DNA of 64,000 nt. Source: Pseudomonas mendocina. GTDB taxonomy: Bacteria; Pseudomonadota; Gammaproteobacteria; Pseudomonadales; Pseudomonadaceae. Location: assembly GCF_900636545.1 (NCBI RefSeq), contig NZ_LR134290.1, positions 4,154,001-4,218,000 on the forward strand. Reading direction: 5' to 3'. Below the pieces are notes generated by a model. It ran no database searches. It was not told where the DNA came from and saw nothing but the letters and a program-made list of their open reading frames with translations. Made by a program: the position numbers and the translations under genes. This document shows, piece after piece, positions 26,330 to 34,700 of the stretch; the stretch's first letter is position 1; each line of letters opens with the position of its first letter.

Positions 26330-27472
26330 ATGTCCCTGCACCGTCTGCTTCGCCTGCTTCTGTTCATTGCGCTGCCTGCTCTCGCGGTACTAGTCGCGCT
26401 GATCTACAGCCTGACCTGGCGTCCACTACCGCACGAAAACGCGCCCGTGGCCTGCAATGGCCAGGTGGCGCAACTGCAACCGGGTCAGGCGCTCAAGGTG
26501 ATGACCTGGAACGTGCAGTATCTGGCCGGCAAGCGCTATGTATTCTGGTATGACCTGCCCGGCGGTGATGGCCCGGACGAGCGCCCAAGCAGCGAAGACC
26601 TGGCGCTGACGCTCAATGAAGTGGTGCGCGTGCTGCGCGCCGAACAACCGGACGTGGTGCTGTTGCAGGAACTGCATGACAACGCCAAGGCCAGCGACCA
26701 CCAGGACCAGTTGGCCCTGCTCCAGGCACGCCTGGGCGACCTCTATCCATGCAGCAGCCAGGCGTTCTACTGGAAGGCCGGCTTCGTTCCACATCCACGC
26801 ATTCTCGGCAGCGTCGGCATGAAGCTGGGCACCCTCAGCCGCTTCCAGATCGCCCGCGCCGAACGCCTGCAACTGCCCATGCTGGAGGCAGATCCGCTAA
26901 GCCGCCAGTTCCAACTCAAACGCGCGCTGCTGGTCAGCTACCTACCGATTCGCGGCGGCGAAGAACTGGTGGCGATCAACACCCATTTCGATGCCTTCGC
27001 CCAGGGTCAGAACACCATGCAACGCCAGGTGCAGATGACCGACGACCTGCTCCAGCAACTGCAAGGTACGGGCAAGACCTGGGTTCTGGGCGGCGACCTC
27101 AACCTGCTGCCACCCGGTCAGTTCCAGCGTCTGCCAGAGGGTCAGCGCAGCTGGTACGCCGCCGACAGCGAGCTGCAGGACCTGACCCGCCGCTACCCGA
27201 TGATCCCCAGCCTGCAACAGGCCAGTGGCGCAGAGCAGGCGCAGTGGTACACGCACTACCCCAACGACCCGGCCGCCCACGGCCCGGATCGTACCCTCGA
27301 CTACCTGTTCTACAGCCCGCGCCTGACGCCGCTCGCCAGCCAGGTTCGTCAGCACGATACGCTGAGCATTTCCGATCACCTACCGGTGATCGGTCGCTTC
27401 TTCCTGCCCAGCCAGGATAGACCGCGCTGGACAAGCCAACCCGGTCTTGTCCATCCTCAGCGGGCACCATGA
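26330..27472 (+). CDS. Endonuclease/exonuclease/phosphatase (EEP) family protein, membrane-anchored
   Basis: The ATG at 26330 gives 380 residues. Residues 7-27 form a single hydrophobic anchor or signal (LRLLLFIALPALAVLVALIYS). The EEP motifs follow: MTWNVQYLAG, LLQELHD, INTHFDAF, GGDLNLLPPG and SDHLPVIGRF. Thus it is a predicted Mg2+-dependent phosphodiesterase located in the periplasm or at the inner-membrane face, similar to sphingomyelinase-like or nuclease-like proteins. The gene lies divergent to the SDR gene, across a 189-base gap, and just upstream of a second solute-binding gene. Its last codons include a short GGACAAG...CTTGTCC hairpin. Confidence 0.86.
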   Translation: MSLHRLLRLLLFIALPALAVLVALIYSLTWRPLPHENAPVACNGQVAQLQPGQALKVMTWNVQYLAGKRYVFWYDLPGGDGPDERPSSEDLALTLNEVVRVLRAEQPDVVLLQELHDNAKASDHQDQLALLQARLGDLYPCSSQAFYWKAGFVPHPRILGSVGMKLGTLSRFQIARAERLQLPMLEADPLSRQFQLKRALLVSYLPIRGGEELVAINTHFDAFAQGQNTMQRQVQMTDDLLQQLQGTGKTWVLGGDLNLLPPGQFQRLPEGQRSWYAADSELQDLTRRYPMIPSLQQASGAEQAQWYTHYPNDPAAHGPDRTLDYLFYSPRLTPLASQVRQHDTLSISDHLPVIGRFFLPSQDRPRWTSQPGLVHPQRAP

Positions 27473-27475
27473 AAA

Positions 27476-28240
27476 ATGAAAAGACGGCGAAGAGCCGCAA
27501 CGCCAATGCCAAGACGCTTCTGCCTGATATTCATCGCCCTGTTCTGGCTGCCGGCTACCCACGCTGCCGAGGCCAGGCAACGCATTCATGTGGGTTACTA
27601 CGAGTTTCCGCCGTACTCCTATACCGACGCTCAGGGCCAGCCGAGCGGATCGGGGCTTGAACTCACCACACGCCTGCTCGATGAGGCGGGTTATGAGGCA
27701 GACTTCCGCTCCTACCCCGGCGCCCGCCTCTACGGTGGCCTGCTCGACGGCAGCATCCAGCTCTGGGCTGGCGCATCCGGCAAGCCTGAGCTGGCCGGCC
27801 ATACTCTGGAGGGCCGACACCTGCTGGGGGAAATCACCCTCAACCTGTACTTTCGCCTCGACACGCCGGCGCCCATCATTCCGGACGAGCTACAGGGCCA
27901 AGGGGTGATCCTGATCACTGGCTACAGCTACTGGCAGGACGTCAATCAATGGCTGGAAGATCCGGCGCGCAACATCATCCATCACCGCACCCGCAGCCAT
28001 ACCTCGGCTCTGGAAATGCTCCAGCGGCGGCGCGCCGATTATCTGCTGGACTACCGCGCCCCCGTCGAGCAGGCGATGCGCACGCTGGGCATGGACGAAT
28101 TACCCTTCGTCGAAGTGCAACGCCTGCCGCTAAGGCTGATCTACTCTCGCCATGCACCAGGTGCCGAGCGCCTGCGCGACGACCTGGACAAGGTCTACCA
28201 GCGCTTGCAGGAGTCAGGCGAGAACCTGTGGCTGTACTGA
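27476..28240 (+). CDS. Periplasmic solute-binding-like protein (SBP_bac_3 type), orphan
   Basis: From the ATG at 27476 the protein has 254 residues; an alternative ATG at 27506 (MPRRFCLIFIALFWLPATHA) gives a cleaner signal peptide and I cannot decide between them. The core is solute-binding-protein-like: RIHVGYYEFPPYSYTDAQGQPSGSGLELT, with a lobe-switch region (GVILITGYSYWQDVNQWLED) and EMLQRRRADYLLDYRAPVEQAM. It resembles the other orphan binding protein at 24552-25295. It starts three bases after the EEP gene, so the two are probably co-transcribed. No permease is nearby. Confidence 0.78.
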   Translation: MKRRRRAATPMPRRFCLIFIALFWLPATHAAEARQRIHVGYYEFPPYSYTDAQGQPSGSGLELTTRLLDEAGYEADFRSYPGARLYGGLLDGSIQLWAGASGKPELAGHTLEGRHLLGEITLNLYFRLDTPAPIIPDELQGQGVILITGYSYWQDVNQWLEDPARNIIHHRTRSHTSALEMLQRRRADYLLDYRAPVEQAMRTLGMDELPFVEVQRLPLRLIYSRHAPGAERLRDDLDKVYQRLQESGENLWLY

Positions 28241-28244
28241 CCCT

Positions 28245-29051
28245 TCAATCGCCGCGCAGCCTGGCCAGCGCTCGCTCCAGACTCGCGTGCGACAGCTCGC
28301 CAAGATGGCTGCCAATCTGCCGCCCCTCGGCGTCGTAGAACAGCGTGGTGGGCAGTGCACGCGAGCCCACCAGCTGCCCCAGCTTGACCTGTTCGTCGAG
28401 CAGCAAATGGCCCAGGCTAAGTTGCTGCGCAGCGAGGAACTCGCTCACCAGCGCAGCGCTTTCCCCCTGATTGACGAAAAGAAAGGTGATAGCCGCCTCA
28501 CGCTGCTGCGCCTGCATCAACACCGGCATCTCGCGCCGACACGGCGGGCACCAGGTGGCCCATAGATTGACCACCAATGGCTGACCGGCGTAATCACGCA
28601 GGTTCACCGCATTGCCCTGCATGTCCCGTACCTGCAAGTCAGGCAATCGCGTACCCTGCTCCAACGCGTGCAACAGCAGACTGCCGCCGAGCCACAGCGC
28701 CAGGCCGACGCCCATCGCCACACCCAACGAACGCCGCAACTGCGTCTGACGCCAGCAGTACCAGACGCCCAGCGCCAACCCGGCGAGCACACCGGGCCAG
28801 GCGATGAAACCACCGTCACGGATATCCAACGCCCGCCACGGCGCATCATGGTAGAACTCGGCGTACACCAGAACGAAGGCCAGCCGCGCCACCAACAGCC
28901 CGACCAGCAGCGAGCGAAACAGCTGGCGCTCGGGGTTGCAACCGTAACGGCGACCAATCAGCCAGCCAACCAGCGTCGCCACCAGCAGGCTGCCGAACAG
29001 CAGCACATGATTAACGCCAAGGGCCAGCGGCCCGATGTTAAGGGTCAGCAT
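28245..29051 (-). CDS. TlpA/DsbE-type thiol-disulfide reductase with an N-terminal Lgt-like membrane domain
   Basis: The 268-residue protein starts MLTLNIGPLALGVNHVLLFGSLL. Residues about 1-125 contain four to five hydrophobic helices; the segment IRDGGFIAWPGVLAGLALGV recalls prolipoprotein diacylglyceryl transferase (Lgt). The C-terminal domain is thioredoxin-like with VVNLWATWCPPCRREMPVLM (active-site CPPC, about residues 165-168) and a cis-proline context in GSRALPTTLFYD. So a membrane anchor carries a periplasmic reductase, likely for cytochrome c maturation or thiol homeostasis. Whether the Lgt-like part has enzymatic activity is doubtful, since it is short. It lies next to hrpB and convergent with the solute-binding gene. 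Confidence 0.87.
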   Translation of the reverse strand: MLTLNIGPLALGVNHVLLFGSLLVATLVGWLIGRRYGCNPERQLFRSLLVGLLVARLAFVLVYAEFYHDAPWRALDIRDGGFIAWPGVLAGLALGVWYCWRQTQLRRSLGVAMGVGLALWLGGSLLLHALEQGTRLPDLQVRDMQGNAVNLRDYAGQPLVVNLWATWCPPCRREMPVLMQAQQREAAITFLFVNQGESAALVSEFLAAQQLSLGHLLLDEQVKLGQLVGSRALPTTLFYDAEGRQIGSHLGELSHASLERALARLRGD

Positions 29052-29058
29052 TGATCTC

Positions 29059-31593
29059 TCACTTTCTCGGCTTGGCCCGTGCAGTGGGCTCGGCGATCAG
29101 CGGGTCGTCCGGCCAGTAGTGTTTGGGGTACCGCCCCTTCAGATCTTTCTTCACGTCGATGTAGGTATTGGCCCAGAAACTGGCGAGATCCTGGGTCACC
29201 TGCACCGGCCTGCGCGCGGGTGATAGCAGGTGCAGCTTGAGGCCGAGGCGGCCACCGGCGATGCGCGGCGTGGCGGCCAGGCCGAACAGCTCCTGCAGGC
29301 GCACGGCGAGCACCGGCGGGTTTTCCGTGTAGTCGATGGCAATGCGTGAGCCGGACGGCACGCTCAGCGCGCGCGGCGCCCACTCGTCAAGGCGTTGCGG
29401 CAGCGGCCAGGGCAGCAGCGTCTGCAGGATCGACGGCAGATCGAGGCTTGCGAAATGACTGAGGCGGTTGACCTTGCTTAAGAATGGCGTCAACCACTGA
29501 TCGAGGCTGGCCAGCAGCGCGGCATCCGACAAGTCCGGCCATTCGCTCTGCCCCTGTTGCTGCATGTCCAGTTCACGCAACAGCGCCACGCGCGCCTGCC
29601 ATTGGCGCAACTCGGGCGTCCAGGGCAACAGCTCCAAACCTTTGCGCCGCACCAGGCCGACCAGAGCCCGGCAGCGCGCGGCCTCGTCCAGCGCTGCCAG
29701 CGCCTGGCGTTCCAGCACCAGCTCACCAACCTTGCGCTGGCGCTCGGTACGCAGCGCGCCCTCGCGCTCGTCCCAGTCGAGCATCTCCAGCGTCTGCACC
29801 TGCTCGGCCAATTCCCCGGCGAACAGCGCCGGATCGAGATCGGCAGCCAGGTAGATGCGTTCCTCGCGCTGGCCCTGGCGACTGCCCAGGTCCGCAACCA
29901 CCAGCCATTCGTACTTCATCAGGGCATCGGTTTCACCGAACTGCGCCGCGCGGCCATTGGCAAGGCGGTAGTCGGCGCCACCGGCACGGCGCTGCTGGGC
30001 GATGCGATCCGGGTAGGCGAAAGCCAGCAGGCAGCCGAGCCAGCGTGGGTGCTTGGGGTCGCTCACCGCTTGAGTCACCGGACGATTCTTGATCATCCCG
30101 TGAAACTGTTTCGCCAGTTGCCGCGCGCGCTGCACGCCACCTTGGGCACTGCGCGCGGCGCGGCTTTCACCAGATAGCAGGGTTAAGCGGCTGTGCAGAT
30201 CAGCGCCACCACCGCGCAGGATATCGCGCTCGGACAACAACGCTGCCAGGTCGCAAGCCAGCGCACCGAGCCCCAGCGCCTGACCACGCAGCAGCAGATG
30301 GGCGATGCGCGGATGGCTCGGCAGCTCGGCCATGGCCTGGCCATGGGCGTTCAGCGCGCCGCGCTCATCCAGCGCACCGAGGCGACCGAGCAAGTCCAGC
30401 GCCTGGGCATAGGCCGCCGGTGGTGGCACATCGAGCCAGCTCAGCTCCTGCGGCGCTACGCCCCAACGCAGCAGTTGCAGAGCCAGCCCGGACAGGTCGG
30501 CCTGAAGGATTTCCGCGCTGGAATAGGCACTAAGTTGCTCGTGCTGCGCTTGCGACCACAAGCGGTAGCAGGCGCCCGGTTCCAAGCGAGCAGCGCGCCC
30601 AGCACGCTGGGTGGCCGAAGCGCGAGAAATACGCTGCGTGTCGAGACGCGTCATGCCGCTGGCCGGGTCGAAGCGCGGCACCCGCGCCAGACCGGCATCG
30701 ACCACCACGCGTACACCGTCGATGGTCAGGCTGGTCTCGGCGATGTTGGTGGCCAGCACCACCTTGCGTTTGCCGGCCGGCGCCGGCTCGATGGCCGCTC
30801 GCTGGGCGGACAGCTCCAGCTCGCCATGTAGCGGGCAGAGCAGGATATCGGCGCGCCCCGCCAACGCCTCGCCGAGTTGCTCGGCCACGCGGCGAATCTC
30901 GCCCTGACCCGGCAGGAACACCAGCAGGCTGCCGGGCTCGTCGACCAGCGCCTGCTGCACGGTCTGCACTACACGCGGCTCGATCCATTCCCCTGGCTGA
31001 AACGGCGCGCCCCAGCGGATATCCACCGGGAACATACGCCCTTCGCTGCGCAACACTGGCGCATCCCCTAGCAGCGCGGACAGGCGCTCGCCTTCGAGGG
31101 TGGCGGACATCAGCAGCACCTTGAGCGGCGCCTCGCCGCTGTCCGCCGCACGGAACATGGCGCGGCCATTGAGCGTCAGGGCCAAGGCCAGGTCGGCATC
31201 CAGGCTGCGTTCGTGGAATTCGTCGAAGATCACCAGGCCAACGCCGTCCAGTGCCGGATAATCCTGCAGGCGGCGAGCGAGAATGCCTTCGGTGACCACC
31301 TCGATACGCGTATTCGGCCCCACCTTGCTGTCCAGGCGGATGCGGTAGCCGACCGTCTCGCCAACGCGCTCGCCCAGTTCGCTGGCCAGACGTTCGGCCG
31401 CAGCGCGCGCCGCCAAGCGACGGGGCTCGAGCATGAGTATCTTCTGCCCGTCCAGCCAGGGCGCCTCGAGCAGCGCCAGCGGCACGCGGGTCGTCTTACC
31501 GGCGCCGGGCGGCGCTTCCAGCACGACTTCGTCGCGGGTGCTCAAGGCATCGCGCAGGGCGGGTAACAGGGCGTCGATCGGCAGGTCGTTCAT
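29059..31593 (-). CDS. hrpB: DEAH-box ATP-dependent RNA helicase HrpB
   Basis: The 844-residue protein has the DEAH-family helicase motifs: LEAPPGAGKTTRVP (Walker A, about 24-37), EPRRLAARAAAERL (Ia), DEFHERSLDADLA (motif II, DEFH), MSATLEG (III), VLATNIAETSLTIDGV (V) and QRAGRAAR (VI). The long C-terminal HrpB extension follows. HrpB is a non-essential RNA helicase affecting mRNA processing and degradation. Its ATG at 31593 is about 127 bases from the divergent lipoprotein gene. The stop is seven bases from the start of the TlpA-like gene, so these may be co-transcribed. Confidence 0.93.
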   Translation of the reverse strand: MNDLPIDALLPALRDALSTRDEVVLEAPPGAGKTTRVPLALLEAPWLDGQKILMLEPRRLAARAAAERLASELGERVGETVGYRIRLDSKVGPNTRIEVVTEGILARRLQDYPALDGVGLVIFDEFHERSLDADLALALTLNGRAMFRAADSGEAPLKVLLMSATLEGERLSALLGDAPVLRSEGRMFPVDIRWGAPFQPGEWIEPRVVQTVQQALVDEPGSLLVFLPGQGEIRRVAEQLGEALAGRADILLCPLHGELELSAQRAAIEPAPAGKRKVVLATNIAETSLTIDGVRVVVDAGLARVPRFDPASGMTRLDTQRISRASATQRAGRAARLEPGACYRLWSQAQHEQLSAYSSAEILQADLSGLALQLLRWGVAPQELSWLDVPPPAAYAQALDLLGRLGALDERGALNAHGQAMAELPSHPRIAHLLLRGQALGLGALACDLAALLSERDILRGGGADLHSRLTLLSGESRAARSAQGGVQRARQLAKQFHGMIKNRPVTQAVSDPKHPRWLGCLLAFAYPDRIAQQRRAGGADYRLANGRAAQFGETDALMKYEWLVVADLGSRQGQREERIYLAADLDPALFAGELAEQVQTLEMLDWDEREGALRTERQRKVGELVLERQALAALDEAARCRALVGLVRRKGLELLPWTPELRQWQARVALLRELDMQQQGQSEWPDLSDAALLASLDQWLTPFLSKVNRLSHFASLDLPSILQTLLPWPLPQRLDEWAPRALSVPSGSRIAIDYTENPPVLAVRLQELFGLAATPRIAGGRLGLKLHLLSPARRPVQVTQDLASFWANTYIDVKKDLKGRYPKHYWPDDPLIAEPTARAKPRK

Positions 31594-31720
31594 GGTTTCT
31601 CCACAACAGACCAGCGATTATAACGGCGAACTGCCAGACACCCCGCGAGTCATAAGCAGCGGACAGCAGTTTTGCAATCAACGCCTTGCTATAGTTGCGC
31701 CACTTTTTCTGGAGGTGCTC

Positions 31721-32140
31721 ATGCGCACGAAATCCCGTGTCATCGCCGGCGTCGTCGCCGCTACTCTGCTCGCTCAACTGAGCGCTTGCGGTTCTATCTT
31801 CTACCCGGATCGCCGCGGCCAGATCGAGGGCCGGATCGACCCAGTGATCGCCGGGGCCAATGCCATCGGCATCCTGTTCTATGTGATTCCCGGCCTGATC
31901 GCCTTTGCCATCGACTTCGCCACCGGCGCCATCTACCTGCCCGAGGGCCAGACCGTTCAGGTCGACCCACAGCAGCTCAAGCAACTGATCGGCGAAGACG
32001 GCAAGGTCGACCAGTACGCGCTCAAGACACTGATCGAAACCAGCACTGGGCATCAACTGCCGCTGGACGACCCGCGCCTGATTCAGCACAACGGCAGCGC
32101 CGAGCAACTGGCTGCCTACGGCCTGCGCCCGGCTGCCTGA
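31721..32140 (+). CDS. Putative lipoprotein of unknown function
   Basis: The ATG at 31721 follows a very good GGAGGTG site and gives 139 residues starting MRTKSRVIAGVVAATLLAQLSACGSIFYPDRRGQIEG. A lipobox LSAC places the lipidated Cys at about residue 23. The segment DPVIAGANAIGILFYVIPGLIAFAIDFATGAIYLP is hydrophobic and could form a membrane hairpin; the C-terminus is polar. The gene ends three bases before fieF and is probably co-transcribed with it. I do not recognise a functional family beyond a Pseudomonas-type conserved protein, and a polyribonucleotide-nucleotidyltransferase name sometimes given to relatives is not supported here. Confidence 0.78.
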   Translation: MRTKSRVIAGVVAATLLAQLSACGSIFYPDRRGQIEGRIDPVIAGANAIGILFYVIPGLIAFAIDFATGAIYLPEGQTVQVDPQQLKQLIGEDGKVDQYALKTLIETSTGHQLPLDDPRLIQHNGSAEQLAAYGLRPAA

Positions 32141-32143
32141 CTC

Positions 32144-33025
32144 ATGCACAACCCGCAACACGCCAGGCTGATGCGCCTGGCCACCCGGGCAGCACTGACG
32201 GTGGCGCTAACCCTGGTGCTGGCCAAGGCGATTGCCTGGTGGCTGAGCGGCTCGGTCAGTCTGCTGGCGGGCCTCACCGACTCGCTGCTCGACAGCGCGG
32301 CCTCGTTGATCAACCTGATCGCCGTGCACTTCGCCCTGCGCCCGGCCGACGAAGACCACCGCTACGGCCACGGCAAGGCCGAAGCACTGGCCGGGCTGGG
32401 CCAGGCGCTGTTCATCGGCGTCAGCGCCATCCTCATCGGCCTGCAGGGTGTCGAGCGCCTGCAATCACCACAGCCGCTGGAAGCCGAAGGGGTCGGCGTC
32501 GCCGTGATGCTGCTGTCACTGGCACTGACCGTGGCCCTGCTGCTTTTCCAGCACAAGGTGGTGCGTGAAACCGGCTCCACCGCCATCCACGCCGACTCGC
32601 TGCACTACCGCTCCGACATCCTGCTCAACAGCAGCATCCTCGTCGCCCTGCTACTGACCCGCTTCGGCTGGCAGCAGATGGACGCGATTTTCGCCATCGG
32701 CATCGCCTTCTACATCTTTTGGAGCGCCATCAGCATCGTGCGTGGCGCGATTGCCGTCCTGATGGACGAGGAGCTCCCTGGCGAAACCACCCAGCACATG
32801 TACACGCTGGCCACCTCGGTGCCGGGGGTACTCGGTGCGCACGATCTGCGCACACGCATCTCCGGCACGCGCTGGTTCGTCCAGCTGCACCTGGAACTGC
32901 CGGGCGAGATGAGCCTGTCGCAGGCCCACGCCCATTGCGTCGAGGTGGAAAAGGCCATCCACGAGCACTATCCACGTGCCGAAGTGCTGGTGCATGCCGA
33001 CCCGCAGGAAGTGGTCCAGCACTAG
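32144..33025 (+). CDS. fieF: Cation diffusion facilitator (FieF/YiiP-type divalent metal exporter)
   Basis: The 293-residue protein starts MHNPQHARLMRLATRAALTVALTLVLAKA and has six expected transmembrane helices. The transport-site motif DSLLDSAASL has the two aspartates of TM2, and LHYRSDIL supplies the His and Asp of TM5. The cytoplasmic C-terminal domain (VPGVLGAHDLRTRISGTRWFVQLHLEL, then HCVEVEKAIHE) matches the zinc-binding dimerisation domain of YiiP. It exports Zn2+, Fe2+ or Cd2+ by proton antiport. It starts three bases after the lipoprotein stop. Regulation is not visible. Confidence 0.9.
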   Translation: MHNPQHARLMRLATRAALTVALTLVLAKAIAWWLSGSVSLLAGLTDSLLDSAASLINLIAVHFALRPADEDHRYGHGKAEALAGLGQALFIGVSAILIGLQGVERLQSPQPLEAEGVGVAVMLLSLALTVALLLFQHKVVRETGSTAIHADSLHYRSDILLNSSILVALLLTRFGWQQMDAIFAIGIAFYIFWSAISIVRGAIAVLMDEELPGETTQHMYTLATSVPGVLGAHDLRTRISGTRWFVQLHLELPGEMSLSQAHAHCVEVEKAIHEHYPRAEVLVHADPQEVVQH

Positions 33026-33077
33026 TCGCCTCGCCCGAACATTCCCGCTCAGCGCTCAGGCCAAAATTCCAGTCAAT

Positions 33078-33101
33078 AAAAAAGGGGCCTTACGGCCCCC
33101 T
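33078..33101 (-). terminator. Rho-independent terminator for a minus-strand transcript
   Basis: On the minus strand GAGGGGGCC-GTAA-GGCCCC is followed directly by six T residues (plus-strand AAAAAA at 33078-33083). The stem is GGGGCC/GGCCCC with a four-base loop. The plus-strand RNA of the same hairpin has no U-tract, so it does not look like a terminator for fieF. It implies transcription coming from the right, where no annotated minus-strand gene exists. Confidence 0.75.
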
Positions 33102-33290
33102 CGGGAAATCTGTCCGGTGCTGGCGATGTTGTCGCCGCTTTCGTCGCCTGCCTGGTTGGGCAGTGCGGACCCGGGTGCCGGTGCGATCCGGTAGGACCGT
33201 CGGCGCCGGCTCACCTGGTTGGGCGAGGCCGGTAGGACTTGTCGTCCGGGCCGTGAAACTGAGATAAAGCTTACGCCTGCGGCACCGAAA
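33078..33290 (-). ncRNA. Candidate small RNA between fieF and the Lrp regulator gene
   Basis: The 360-base gap has a clear minus-strand terminator at its left end but no convincing minus-strand gene. Within it two modules repeat: CCTGGTTGGGC at 33151-33161 and 33214-33224, and CCGGTAGGAC at 33188-33197 and 33229-33238 (plus-strand reading). A weak minus-strand promoter (TTGATA, 17-base spacer, TATTTC) starts near 33316 and would begin a transcript of about 200 bases. An open reading frame of 103 codons crosses the region but has no ribosome site or recognisable motif. The right 5' boundary is uncertain. Confidence 0.4.
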
Positions 33291-33385
33291 TAAGATTGCG
33301 AAGATTGCTTATCAACTCGACCATTGCGCAATAAATCACTAAAGGAGCACAATTCATCGCAATACAATAACGAGGCGATAAAAAA

Positions 33386-33865
33386 ATGGACAAACTCGAC
33401 CGTTACGATCTGAATATTCTCGCCGAACTGCAGCGCAACGCCGCTCTGTCCAACCAGGAGCTCGCCGAACGTATCGGCCTGTCGCCCTCACCCTGCTCGC
33501 GGCGGGTCAAGCAACTGGAAGACGATGGCTACATCACTGGCCAGGTCGCCCTGCTCGACCGCAAGAAACTCGGCCTGAGCCTGACAGCCTACGTCCTGAT
33601 CGGCATGGACCGGCACACGCCGGAACGCTTCGAGCATTTCCAGGACGAAATACGCAAATGCCCTGAGGTATTGGAGTGCTGCCTGGTCACCGGGATGGAC
33701 GCCGACTACCAGCTCAAGGTGGTAGTGCCGGACATGGATCATTACCAGAAGCTGCTACTGGGCACCCTGACTCGAATCGACGGTGTCTCCAGCGTGCGTT
33801 CGAGCTTCGTGCTGCAGCAGATTCTTTCCAGCACGCAGTTGCCTTTGCAGCACCTGCGCGACTGA
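33386..33865 (+). CDS. Lrp/AsnC family transcriptional regulator
   Basis: The 159-residue protein starts MDKLDRYDLNILAELQRNAALSNQELAERIGLSPSPCSRRV, the classic AsnC-type winged helix (residues 1-60). The RAM effector domain follows (TPERFEHFQDEIRKCPEVLECCLVTGMDADYQLKVVVPDMDHY). Members sense amino acids and control their metabolism. The ribosome site is ACGAGG, 8-10 bases upstream. The upstream region from about 33250 is AT-rich with repeated TTGCG-type motifs, plausible binding sites for autoregulation. The amino acid is unknown. Confidence 0.9.
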   Translation: MDKLDRYDLNILAELQRNAALSNQELAERIGLSPSPCSRRVKQLEDDGYITGQVALLDRKKLGLSLTAYVLIGMDRHTPERFEHFQDEIRKCPEVLECCLVTGMDADYQLKVVVPDMDHYQKLLLGTLTRIDGVSSVRSSFVLQQILSSTQLPLQHLRD

Positions 33866-33955
33866 AAGTCGCAGGGTGAAACGGATCATGCCGCGGTCCA
33901 AGCCAGGGCGCGTATAATTTTCGCCCTGCGTTTTCCCTGCGAATCACGAGGCCCC

Positions 33956-34174
33956 ATGGAAACCGAACAATTCGAAGCGCTGATGATGTACGTCCTGGTG
34001 GGCGGCCTGATGCTGTTCATGTTCTTCATCATCTGGGACCTGGCCAAGAAATCCAAGGCCGGGCGCCTGGGCACTGCCGTGCTGTTCCTGGGCCTGGGCC
34101 TGTGCCTGTTCGCCTTCCTGGCCAAGCCGATCATCACCTACATCATCGAGACCGCGCGCGGCATTCACGGTTGA
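33956..34174 (+). CDS. DUF2788 small membrane protein
   Basis: The 72-residue protein METEQFEALMMYVLVGGLMLFMFF... has two transmembrane helices (about 10-27 and 37-57) connected by a polar turn LAKKSKAGR. This is the DUF2788 pattern, common and conserved in Pseudomonas near the Lrp, globin and pseudouridine synthase genes. The function is unknown. The start follows ACGAGGCCCC, a fair ribosome site. Confidence 0.82.
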   Translation: METEQFEALMMYVLVGGLMLFMFFIIWDLAKKSKAGRLGTAVLFLGLGLCLFAFLAKPIITYIIETARGIHG

Positions 34175-34260
34175 GCGGTATCGCCGAGCCCGTACGATAC
34201 GTCTGATCGTCTCCAGGCCGCCGCTTCGATGCGGCCAGCTGCCCACTTAAGGAGCCACAC

Positions 34261-34653
34261 ATGAGCGCCGCCAATCTGGTGATGCAGAGCTATGGACGCT
34301 GCTGCGCCAGCCTCACCTTTTTCGATGATTTTTACCGGCACTTCCTCGCCAGCTCACCGCTGATCCGCGAGAAATTCACCGATACCGATATGCCTGCACA
34401 AAAGCAGCTGCTTCGCCAGGGCATCATGAACCTGGTGATGCACGCCCGTGGCATGCCCGATACCAAGCTGCGTGCCCTCGGCGAATCGCACTCGCGCCAG
34501 CGTCTGGACATCCGCCCCGAACTCTACGACCTGTGGCTCGACGCGCTGCTGCTGACCATCAGCGAGCACGACAAGGAATGCGACGCGGATGTGCGCCAGG
34601 CCTGGCGTGAAGTGCTGAACAAAGGTATCGCCGTGATCAAGGCCGGTTATTGA
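34261..34653 (+). CDS. Globin-like protein (single-domain)
   Basis: The 130-residue protein starts MSAANLVMQSYGRCCASLTFFDDFYRHFLASSPLIREKF and ends REVLNKGIAVIKAGY. It shows the globin helical pattern, with FFDDFYRHFL resembling helix A/B. The likely proximal histidine is in LRALGESHSRQRLDI (about residue 79), and the C-terminal helix is present. Single-domain globins of this kind bind heme and oxygen or nitric oxide. The ribosome site is AAGGAGCC just upstream. The neighbours give no further hint of function. Confidence 0.82.
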   Translation: MSAANLVMQSYGRCCASLTFFDDFYRHFLASSPLIREKFTDTDMPAQKQLLRQGIMNLVMHARGMPDTKLRALGESHSRQRLDIRPELYDLWLDALLLTISEHDKECDADVRQAWREVLNKGIAVIKAGY

Positions 34654-34700
34654 TTCAGGTCATGTTCGCCAAGGCCGCCCCTGCGACAAAACGCCTGATC

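Noticed and set aside
33056..33367. 103-codon minus-strand frame across the fieF-Lrp gap
   Set aside because: No ribosome site, no recognisable motif and Ser/Arg-rich composition. The small-RNA explanation with a terminator fits better, though a coding role is not excluded.
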